Below, piece by piece: positions 35,830-42,104 of a stretch of 64,000 bases of DNA (within the stretch, counting starts at the first letter, position 1; the number at the start of each line of letters is the position of its first letter). The notes below the pieces were generated by a model. That model saw nothing but the letters and a program-made list of their open reading frames with translations, was not told the DNA's origin and did no database searches. Origin of the DNA: Novosphingobium colocasiae (GTDB lineage: Bacteria; Pseudomonadota; Alphaproteobacteria; Sphingomonadales; Sphingomonadaceae); contig NZ_BMZA01000002.1 of the NCBI RefSeq assembly GCF_014652555.1, positions 62,001 through 126,000 of the forward strand, in the 5' to 3' direction. Both the position numbers and the translations under genes were made by a program.

Positions 35830-36007
35830 CGGCGGTCTCCCGGTATTGATTCATGAAGCGTTCGATCCGCGTCCGGGTGCGGGCGCGGGGAGTGCGGCCG
35901 TTCCGCAAGTCGCCCACGAAGCGCGGGTCGTGCGCGGCGAGGCGGCCGAACTTGGTGGAGGGCATCGCTGTCTCCTCCAGGAATTTTTCGATCTGGCGAA
36001 TCAGCAT
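35819..36007 (-). CDS. Small basic putative DNA-binding protein
   Basis: A 62-residue basic protein (MLIRQIEKFLEETAMPSTKF, then GRLAAHDPRFVGDLRNGR and an Arg-rich tail). The pattern K-F-G-R-L-A-x-x-D-P-R-F-V-x-x-L-R-x-G-R looks like a compact helix-turn-helix similar to the N terminus of XRE proteins. It has a strong GAGGAGAG ribosome-binding site. Its upstream region carries the GTTC-N7-GTTC box. It may act with the divergent S24 repressor. Confidence 0.75.
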   Translation of the reverse strand: MLIRQIEKFLEETAMPSTKFGRLAAHDPRFVGDLRNGRTPRARTRTRIERFMNQYRETADAL

Positions 36008-36040
36008 GGCTGGCTCTCCTCAATTGTTGCGGTCGATTCT

Positions 36041-36055
36041 GTTCTCTATATGTTC
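36041..36055. promoter_or_regulatory. SOS (LexA) box, GTTC-N7-GTTC
   Basis: GTTCTCTATATGTTC matches the alphaproteobacterial LexA consensus GTTC-N7-GTTC exactly. It lies between divergent genes, 34 bp upstream of the 62-codon gene start. On the minus strand TATAGA, a -10-like box, falls in its centre, so LexA binding would block that promoter. Binding is inferred from the consensus. Confidence 0.7.
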
Positions 36056-36064
36056 CAAGTGAAA

Positions 36065-36098
36065 TCCTACTTGTCTAGGAAAATTCCTTCGTCTAGGA
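36065..36098. promoter_or_regulatory. Two TCCT...AGGA operators before the S24 repressor gene
   Basis: TCCTACTTGTCTAGGA (36065-36080) and TCCTTCGTCTAGGA (36085-36098) are inverted repeats with 6-bp centres that share GTCTAGGA. The second supplies the AGGA ribosome-binding site of the repressor gene at 36106. Their position suits autoregulation by the S24 protein and control of the divergent pair. Confidence 0.55.
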
Positions 36099-36105
36099 TT
36101 ACATT

Positions 36106-36747
36106 ATGGACACCAGCGATCCCCGCCAGCGGCTGCTGGACCTTGCCCGGGCCAGCGGGGTCAGCTTGTCCGCGCTGTCGCGGATGATCGGCAAGAATGC
36201 TGCCTACCTTCAGCAGTTCGTCAAACGCGGCACCCCGCGCAAGCTGGAGGAGGACGATCGGGCACGGCTCGCGCGCTTTTTCGGCGTCGCGCAAAGCGAA
36301 CTCGGCGGATCACAGGATTTTTCCTCAAGCAGTGGCCTGCGCGGTGAATGGCTCGACGTGCCGCGCCTTGATGCCAGCGCCTCGGCCGGGCCGGGCGCGG
36401 TGGCGGCGGACGGTCGCATCACCGGGGCCTTGCGGTTTTCGGCAAGCTGGCTGCGGACGCAGGGCCTGCACGCCGATCGGCTTTCGGCGATTTCGGTAAC
36501 AGGCGATTCGATGGAGCCGACCTTGCGCGATGGCGACGAGATATTGGTCGATTGCACTCCGGCCCCGCTGCGCGACGGGGTGCACGTGGTCCGGCTGGGC
36601 GATACCCTGCTGGTCAAGCGGGTAGCAGCCGGCGGCGGCGGCCGGATCGCGCTGCTGAGCGACAATCCCGCCTACCGCCCGATCGAATGCGCCCCCGGCG
36701 AGGCCGAGATCGTCGGCCGGGTCGTCTGGAAGGGCGGCCGGCTGTAA
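36106..36747 (+). CDS. XRE/S24 LexA-like autoproteolytic repressor
   Basis: A 213-residue protein. An N-terminal helix-turn-helix (about 8-60, GVSLSALSRMIGKNAAYLQQFV) is followed by an S24 peptidase domain with Ser135 in TGDSMEPTLRDGD and Lys171 in LLVKRV, the LexA/CI catalytic dyad with the usual 36-residue spacing. A probable cleavage site is Ala94-Gly95 in ASAGPG. It should cleave itself when RecA is activated and so release its operators. It is divergent from two small genes across an SOS box. It is not LexA itself, because the DNA-binding domain is phage-repressor-like. Confidence 0.88.
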   Translation: MDTSDPRQRLLDLARASGVSLSALSRMIGKNAAYLQQFVKRGTPRKLEEDDRARLARFFGVAQSELGGSQDFSSSSGLRGEWLDVPRLDASASAGPGAVAADGRITGALRFSASWLRTQGLHADRLSAISVTGDSMEPTLRDGDEILVDCTPAPLRDGVHVVRLGDTLLVKRVAAGGGGRIALLSDNPAYRPIECAPGEAEIVGRVVWKGGRL

Positions 36748-36830
36748 TATAATACAAATAGAACAATATCGTATCGTCGCCCCGGGCTTGACCAGCGCCC
36801 CGCTTTCGGACCTGCGTTGCCGAAGAAAAG

Positions 36831-36860
36831 CGGGGTCCCGGATCAAGGTCCGGGACGACG
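36831..36860. repeat. Hairpin repeat (GTCCCGG...CCGGGAC)
   Basis: GTCCCGG (36835-36841) and CCGGGAC (36850-36856) form a hairpin followed by GACGAC. It belongs to the same intergenic repeat family as 22321-22350 and 49311-49340. Confidence 0.5.
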
Positions 36861-36940
36861 ACTGTGGGGAGGCGTTCAGCGTGGACGGCTGTTTGGTTTT
36901 GGTGACCAGTGCGTCAGGCTTTCAGTTGCGCGCCCATCCC

Positions 36941-36968
36941 CGTTCGTGTCGAGCGAAGTCGAGACGCA
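36941..36968. repeat. Intergenic repeat TGTCGAGCGAAGTCGAGAC
   Basis: CGTTCGTGTCGAGCGAAGTC at 36941-36960 and its continuation GAGACGCA recur as an inverted pair at 46056-46126. The core TCGAGCGAAGTCGAG is itself nearly palindromic. Function unknown; the multiple intergenic copies point to a REP-like element. Confidence 0.6.
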
Positions 36969-37026
36969 TTGGCGCTAGTCAGGCCCCCGGTTGCAAACGC
37001 GCGCGCGGCGCGCCATGTCCGGCGGC

Positions 37027-37704
37027 ATGAGCGAAGCCAACTCCCCGCAGCCTCAGCCGCCCATGCGCGCGGCGATCATTCCTGTGACCGCGTTTCAGCA
37101 GAACTGCTCGCTGATCTGGTGCACCCGGACGATGCGCGGCGCGTTCGTCGATCCCGGCGGCGATCTGGCCAAGCTGCGCGAGGCGCTGGCGAAGACCGGG
37201 GTCACGCTGGAAAAGATCCTCGTCACCCACGGCCATCTCGATCACTGCGGCATGGCCGGCGAACTGGCGAAGGAAGCCGGCGTGCCGATCGAAGGCCCGC
37301 ACGAGGATGATCGCTTCTGGATCGCGCAACTGGGCGATGACAGCCGCAAGTGGCAGATGGAAGGCCATGTCTTCGAGCCCGATCGCTGGCTGGTCGACGG
37401 CGATCAGGTGACGGTGGGCGAACTGGTGCTCGATGTCATCCATTGCCCCGGCCACACGCCCGGCCACGTCGTGTTCCACCATCCGGCATCGCATCTGGCG
37501 ATCGTCGGCGACGTGCTGTTCCAGGGATCGATCGGCCGCACCGATTTCCCGCGCGGCAACCATGCGGACCTCATCGCGTCCATCACCCAGAAGCTGTGGC
37601 CGCTGGGCGAGGAGACGACCTTCATCCCCGGGCACGGCGCTGTCAGCACCTTCGGTCAGGAGCGGGCCAGCAACCCCTTCGTCAGCGATCGCGCCCTGGC
37701 CTGA
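37027..37704 (+). CDS. MBL-fold hydrolase (glyoxalase II-like)
   Basis: A 225-residue metallo-hydrolase with THGHLDHCG, CPGHTPGHV, GDVLFQGSIGRTDFPRGN and PGHGAVSTFGQER. These are the two-metal ligands and the phosphate/glutathione-loop features of YcbL-type glyoxalase II relatives. It likely hydrolyses a thioester such as S-lactoylglutathione. Start is uncertain: ATG 37015, 37027 and 37063 are in frame; I chose 37027. It is a single gene between repeats and a converging MAPEG gene. Confidence 0.87.
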   Translation: MSEANSPQPQPPMRAAIIPVTAFQQNCSLIWCTRTMRGAFVDPGGDLAKLREALAKTGVTLEKILVTHGHLDHCGMAGELAKEAGVPIEGPHEDDRFWIAQLGDDSRKWQMEGHVFEPDRWLVDGDQVTVGELVLDVIHCPGHTPGHVVFHHPASHLAIVGDVLFQGSIGRTDFPRGNHADLIASITQKLWPLGEETTFIPGHGAVSTFGQERASNPFVSDRALA

Positions 37705-37717
37705 GGCGATTCGGCCT

Positions 37718-38110
37718 TCAGATCACCTGAAGCGCGATCAGCACCGCGACCGCGGAAAGGCCGATCAGCGTCAGCATTGTGACGAGATAGCCCAGCATCC
37801 GGGCCGGGTTCACCACCAGCTTGTCCATCCCGAAGCCATGGGCGACGCGGGCGAGCATATAGGCCGCGCCGACGAAGGCCAGCCAGCGGCCACCCTTGCC
37901 GGTCATCTCGATCAGCCCGGAAAGGATCAGCACGAACACCGTGTTTTCCACATAGTTCAACTGCGCGCGGATGCGCTGGCCGAGCAGGGCGTCGCCGCCA
38001 TCGCCGTGGAGAACCTTGGCGCTGCGGCGCACCGCCGCCACGCGCATCGCCAGCCACAGGTTGATGATCGCGGCGGCGGCGGCCAGGCTCAGCGTTGTTT
38101 GCAGAATCAT
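37718..38110 (-). CDS. MAPEG-family membrane protein
   Basis: A 130-residue protein with four hydrophobic segments, typical of MAPEG proteins (microsomal glutathione transferase-like). The conserved loop after the first helix reads RIRAQLNYVENTVFVLIL, with the family's R-x-x-x-N-x-x-E pattern. It probably forms an inner-membrane trimer; bacterial members have glutathione transferase or peroxidase activity. Start ATG 38110 follows AAGAGA. Confidence 0.85.
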   Translation of the reverse strand: MILQTTLSLAAAAAIINLWLAMRVAAVRRSAKVLHGDGGDALLGQRIRAQLNYVENTVFVLILSGLIEMTGKGGRWLAFVGAAYMLARVAHGFGMDKLVVNPARMLGYLVTMLTLIGLSAVAVLIALQVI

Positions 38111-38162
38111 GCTTGTCTCTTTTTCCCGATTGCCGGGGCTGCATGACGCACGGACGAACGGG

Positions 38163-38190
38163 TTGCAACTCGCGTGAAATCGGTTATAGG
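38163..38190 (+). promoter_or_regulatory. Candidate rpmF promoter
   Basis: TTGCAA (38163-38168) and TATAGG (38185-38190) are spaced by 16 bp. Transcription would start near 38197, 76 nt before the rpmF start codon and immediately before the hairpin at 38204-38232. Confidence 0.5.
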
Positions 38191-38203
38191 CGCGCCTTCG
38201 CAA

Positions 38204-38238
38204 GCCGCCGGTCCCGAACGGTTCCCGGCGGCCTTTTT
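38204..38238 (+). terminator. Terminator-like hairpin in the rpmF leader
   Basis: GCCGCCGG (38204-38211) pairs perfectly with CCGGCGGC (38225-38232) and is followed by C and five T residues. This is an intrinsic-terminator shape lying between the proposed promoter and rpmF on the same strand. It could act as an attenuator of the rpmF-plsX-fabH operon, or end antisense or upstream transcripts. Confidence 0.55.
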
Positions 38239-38272
38239 GACAGACACGCAATTTGCAGGAACAGGTGCCGAA

Positions 38273-38452
38273 ATGGCTGTCCCTAAGAGAAAAACGAGCC
38301 CCTCCCGCCGGGGCATGCGCCGCAGCCATGATGCGCTGACGGTCGCGGCATTCCACGAATGCTCGAACTGCGGTGAACTCAAGCGTCCGCACAACCTGTG
38401 CAATGCCTGCGGCCACTACAACGGTCGCGAAATCGTCGCCGTCGAAATCTAA
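38273..38452 (+). CDS. rpmF: 50S ribosomal protein L32
   Basis: A 59-residue L32 protein ([20 protein letters not shown]) with the four-cysteine zinc site [20 protein letters not shown]. It is a component of the large ribosomal subunit. The placement before plsX and fabH is the conserved bacterial arrangement. The leader contains a terminator-like hairpin. Confidence 0.97.
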   Translation: MAVPKRKTSPSRRGMRRSHDALTVAAFHECSNCGELKRPHNLCNACGHYNGREIVAVEI

Positions 38453-38479
38453 GCCCTCACAGGGAACGGAGACAGCCTG

Positions 38480-39541
38480 ATGAGTCTGCCGCGTATCGCT
38501 GTCGATGCGATGGGCGGCGACGAAGGCGTTCGCGTCATGATCGAAGGCGCTGCGCTCGCGCGTCGCCGTCATGACCGCTTCAAGTTCCTGCTTGTCGGCG
38601 ATGAGACGCGGATCAAGGCCGCGCTCGAAAATCACCCCAACTTGCGGGCTTCTTCGGAAATCCTGCACACCGAAGGGGTGATCACCGGCGAGGACAAGCC
38701 GAGCCAGGCGCTGCGCCGGGCCAAGTCCACGTCGATGGGAATGGCGATCCAGGCGGTGAAGGCGGGTGACGCCGGAGCCGCCGTCAGCGCCGGCAATACC
38801 GGCGCACTGATGGCCATCGCCAAGGTCACCTTGCGCACGCTGCCCGGGATCGACCGGCCGGCGCTGGCAGCGTTGCTGCCGACGCTGGGCGATAATGACG
38901 TCATCATGCTCGACCTTGGTGCCAATACCGAGTGCGACAGCCGCAATCTCGTGCAGTTCGCGATCATGGGCGCGGCCTATTCACGGGTCGTCACCGGGCG
39001 CGAAACGCCGCGCGTGCGCCTGCTCAACATCGGGACCGAGGAAATCAAGGGCACAGAGCTGCTGCGCGATGCCGCCGCCACCCTCAAGGCCGCCGGGCCC
39101 GATCTCCAGATTTCCTTCGACGGCTTCACCGAGGCGGACAAGATCTGTCGCGGCGATGTCGACGTGGTGGTGACTGACGGATTTTCGGGCAACATCGCCC
39201 TCAAGGCGGTGGAAGGCACGGCGCGGTTCGTGGCCGACCTGCTGCGGCGCGGATTTTCCAGCTCGCTGCGTTCCAAGGTCGGTTTCCTGATCTCGCGCCC
39301 GGCGACCGAGCTGCTCAAACATCACCTTGACCCGAACAATCACAACGGCGGCGTCTTCCTCGGGCTGAACGGCCTGGTCGTGAAGAGCCACGGCAGTGCC
39401 AACGCGGTCGGTGTCGCAAATGCCGTGGCGGTTACCGCGCGGCTTCTGGAGGAAAACGTGACCGAGCGGATCACCGCAAGTCTGGCCCGCGTGGGCGAGA
39501 ATTCGCTGCGCAAGAATGCGGCGCAGGAAGTGCGCGTCTGA
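38480..39541 (+). CDS. plsX: Phosphate acyltransferase PlsX
   Basis: A 353-residue PlsX, which makes acyl-phosphate from acyl-ACP for phospholipid synthesis. The N terminus [40 protein letters not shown] and [10 protein letters not shown] are the family signatures. It lies 27 bp after rpmF and its stop overlaps the fabH start by one base (TGATG). Confidence 0.97.
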   Translation: MSLPRIAVDAMGGDEGVRVMIEGAALARRRHDRFKFLLVGDETRIKAALENHPNLRASSEILHTEGVITGEDKPSQALRRAKSTSMGMAIQAVKAGDAGAAVSAGNTGALMAIAKVTLRTLPGIDRPALAALLPTLGDNDVIMLDLGANTECDSRNLVQFAIMGAAYSRVVTGRETPRVRLLNIGTEEIKGTELLRDAAATLKAAGPDLQISFDGFTEADKICRGDVDVVVTDGFSGNIALKAVEGTARFVADLLRRGFSSSLRSKVGFLISRPATELLKHHLDPNNHNGGVFLGLNGLVVKSHGSANAVGVANAVAVTARLLEENVTERITASLARVGENSLRKNAAQEVRV

Positions 39542-40512
39542 TGCTGCGGTCCGTCCTCATCGGCACCGGTTCGGCGCTGCCGCGCCAGGCGGTCAGCAAC
39601 GCCGAACTGTCCGAACGCGTCGATACCAGCGACGAGTGGATCGTCGAGCGGACCGGCATCACCAACCGCTATATCGCCGCCGAGGACGAGACCACCTCCA
39701 CGCTGGCGCTCGCTGCCGCGAAGAACGCGATCGAGGCGGCCGGGATCGATGCCGCCACCGTCGATCTCATCATTCTTGCCACCGCCACCCCGGACCAGAC
39801 CTTTCCGGCTACCGCCACGATCGTCCAGCATGGCCTGGGTTGCCCCGGCGGCATCGCCTTCGATGTCGCGGCGGTCTGTTCGGGCTTCCTCTACGCGCTC
39901 GGCGTTGCCGATTCGATGCTGCGCACCGGCATGGCGCGCCGCGCCGTGGTGATCGGGGCGGAGACTTTCAGCCGCATTCTCGATTGGGAAGATCGCACCA
40001 CCTGCGTCCTGTTCGGCGATGGTGCCGGCGCGGTCGTGCTCGAAGCGCGCGACGATGACGGTGCCGCCCAGCCGCGCGGGATACTCTCCACCCGGCTCCA
40101 CGCCGATGGCGCGCACAACCAGTTGCTGTTCGTCGATGGCGGTCCGTCGACCACGGGGACGGTCGGCAAGCTGCGCATGAAGGGCCGCGAGGTGTTCCGC
40201 CACGCGATCACCAATCTGGCCGACGTGCTGAACGAAGTCCTTGCGGATGAGGGGCTTACCCCGGCCGATATCGATTGGCTGGTCCCGCACCAAGCCAATG
40301 CCCGCATTCTCGAAGGTACGGCGAAAAAGCTGAACCTGCCGCGCGAAAAGGTCGTCATGACCGTCGCGGAACACGCCAACACCTCCGCCGCCTCGGTGCC
40401 GCTGGCACTGGACAAGGCGACGCGCGACGGGCGCGTGAAGCAGGGCGATCTCGTCGTCCTGGAGGCGATGGGTGGCGGTTTCACCTGGGGTGCCAGCCTG
40501 ATCCGGATCTAA
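39541..40512 (+). CDS. fabH: 3-oxoacyl-ACP synthase III
   Basis: A 323-residue FabH that condenses acetyl-CoA with malonyl-ACP to start fatty-acid synthesis. The catalytic Cys is in [13 protein letters not shown] (about residue 113), His in VPHQANARI and Asn in EHANTSAAS. It is translationally coupled to plsX. Start ATG 39541 gives the family's normal N terminus. Confidence 0.97.
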   Translation: MLRSVLIGTGSALPRQAVSNAELSERVDTSDEWIVERTGITNRYIAAEDETTSTLALAAAKNAIEAAGIDAATVDLIILATATPDQTFPATATIVQHGLGCPGGIAFDVAAVCSGFLYALGVADSMLRTGMARRAVVIGAETFSRILDWEDRTTCVLFGDGAGAVVLEARDDDGAAQPRGILSTRLHADGAHNQLLFVDGGPSTTGTVGKLRMKGREVFRHAITNLADVLNEVLADEGLTPADIDWLVPHQANARILEGTAKKLNLPREKVVMTVAEHANTSAASVPLALDKATRDGRVKQGDLVVLEAMGGGFTWGASLIRI

Positions 40513-40603
40513 CGCGGGAAAAGCTTGCCGTTCACGGCCATTGCTTTTTGTTTCCCGATCCATATCATTACCCTAGGAGCAAGTGCTCAAAGGGGAATTG
40601 CGC

Positions 40604-40903
40604 TTGATACCCTCTACCGAAACACTCACGCGGGCGGAGATCGCCGAAACCATCCACCGCAAGCTGGGCTTGTCGCGGGCGGAATCGCTGTCGATGGTGG
40701 AATCCATCCTCCAGCACATGGGCAGCGCGCTCGAAAACGGCGAAAACGTGAAGATTTCGGGCTTCGGCACGTTTCTTCTGCGCGACAAGGGAGAGCGCGT
40801 CGGCCGCAATCCCAAGACCGGCATCGAAGTGCCGATCACCCCGCGCCGGGTCATGACCTTCCGCGCCAGCCAGATGCTCAAGGACAAGATCATCGACGGC
40901 TGA
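40604..40903 (+). CDS. ihfA: Integration host factor alpha subunit
   Basis: A 99-residue HU/IHF-family DNA-bending protein with the beta-arm [16 protein letters not shown] and the C-terminal [11 protein letters not shown]. The start is taken as TTG 40604, which has AGGGGAA 6-7 nt upstream and gives the normal IhfA length; a GTG at 40583 would add seven residues but has a poorly spaced ribosome-binding site. It follows fabH, as usual in alphaproteobacteria. Confidence 0.92.
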   Translation: MIPSTETLTRAEIAETIHRKLGLSRAESLSMVESILQHMGSALENGENVKISGFGTFLLRDKGERVGRNPKTGIEVPITPRRVMTFRASQMLKDKIIDG

Positions 40904-40932
40904 CCTCACGGTCACACAGGAGGCGCACGGCC

Positions 40933-41343
40933 ATGGACGACGATCTGTCCCGCCTGGGATACGATGACGGGAAAGACCCCGGGGCCATGCGCACGATCGG
41001 CGAAGTGGCCAAGGCGCTTGGCATCCGCCAGCATGTGCTGCGCTACTGGGAAGACCAGTTCCCATCGCTGCGCCCGGTCAAGCGCAGCGGCGGGCGGCGC
41101 TATTACCGCCCCGATGATGTGGCGATGATCGCCCGGATCGATCGGCTGGTCCACAAGGAAGGCTATACCTTGCGCGGCGCACGGCTGGCGTTGCAGGGTG
41201 CATCCGGGGAAGCGGCATCGGTGCCGGCAGAACCGTTACCGATGCCCGCAATTCAGCCCGTCGCGCCAAGGGCAGGAGCAGAATGGCCGGACCAACTGGC
41301 CCGCATCCGTGACGGTTTGGCGAAAGCGCTCGCCGAGGCCTGA
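40933..41343 (+). CDS. MerR-family transcriptional regulator
   Basis: A 136-residue MerR-type protein: residues 20-85 hold the winged helix-turn-helix (RTIGEVAKALGIRQHVLRYW, RRYYRPDDVAMIARIDRLV), then a short Pro/Ala linker and a terminal helix. No cysteine metal ligands are present, so it is not a classical metal sensor. Start ATG 40933 follows AGGAGG. The ihfA-merR order is common in alphaproteobacteria; its targets are unknown. Confidence 0.9.
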   Translation: MDDDLSRLGYDDGKDPGAMRTIGEVAKALGIRQHVLRYWEDQFPSLRPVKRSGGRRYYRPDDVAMIARIDRLVHKEGYTLRGARLALQGASGEAASVPAEPLPMPAIQPVAPRAGAEWPDQLARIRDGLAKALAEA

Positions 41344-41532
41344 AAACAGGCGCTTTGGCGTGCGGCGGTGGCGCTGGCCCACCCCGCTGCGACTAAGGCC
41401 GAAGGCCTAAGTCTCGCTCCCCTCCCGCAAGCGGGCGGGGAAACTCGAGTACGCCCTCCCGTACACGGGAAGGCCGGAAGGCTTGGCGGCTTGCCGCGTA
41501 GCCGGACGGGGTGGGCTCGCACAGCCCACACT
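41344..41532. other. Intergenic region with hairpins, no gene seen
   Basis: This stretch holds GC-rich hairpins such as CCCGC-AA-GCGGG near 41424. I looked for a tRNA gene here and found no clover-leaf. Confidence 0.4.
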
Positions 41533-42078
41533 TCAATCACTAAGCTGGGGCGCTAGTGACGGGTCCAGATCGCGCGGGCGGACAAGGTGGACCAGCCGGG
41601 CGCAGCCTTCGGTCACATCGTCCCAGTTCTCGATATCCAGTTCCAGAACCGCGAAGGCGGCGGTGGGGAATTTCTCTTCCACCTCGTCGCGCAGCGGGTT
41701 GCTGCCGTCGTCGGGGACCAGGTCGAAGATCAGGTCTTCCAACCCGGGATTGTGGCCGCACAGCATTATCGATGGCGGATCGCCTTCCTGTTCGCGCAGG
41801 ACTTCGATCAACGTCTCCGAATTGGCGAGGTAGACGCGCCGGTCCCACACCACGTGCGGCGTGATCCGCGCGGCCTTGGCGGCGATTTCCATGGTCTGGG
41901 TGACGCGCACGGCGGGCGATGCCACGAAGCGCGCCCACGGCACGCCATGTTCGCGCACGTACTTGCCCATCACTTCCGCCCCGGCCCGCCCGCGCGCGTT
42001 GAGCGGGCGATCGAAATCGCGCAGGCGTGCGTCGTTCCAGTCTGACTTGGCGTGGCGGAACAGGCCGAGAATTTTCAT
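41533..42078 (-). CDS. SixA-like histidine phosphatase
   Basis: A 181-residue histidine phosphatase with the catalytic RHAKSDW (His in the R-H-G position), SPAVRVTQT, and the second histidine in CGHNPGLED. SixA-type enzymes remove phosphate from phospho-histidine, for instance in phosphorelays and the nitrogen phosphotransferase system. Start ATG 42078 (MKILGLFRHAKSDW) opens directly on the catalytic motif. It is 26 bp downstream of the helicase gene, in the same orientation. Confidence 0.9.
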   Translation of the reverse strand: MKILGLFRHAKSDWNDARLRDFDRPLNARGRAGAEVMGKYVREHGVPWARFVASPAVRVTQTMEIAAKAARITPHVVWDRRVYLANSETLIEVLREQEGDPPSIMLCGHNPGLEDLIFDLVPDDGSNPLRDEVEEKFPTAAFAVLELDIENWDDVTEGCARLVHLVRPRDLDPSLAPQLSD

Positions 42079-42104
42079 GGGGCAGTTTTCATCCGGGTGG
42101 AGGG

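Noticed and set aside
41344..41532. A possible tRNA gene after the merR gene
   Set aside because: Hairpins are present but no acceptor, anticodon and T arms can be arranged, and the TTC-x-A-x-T T-loop is missing.
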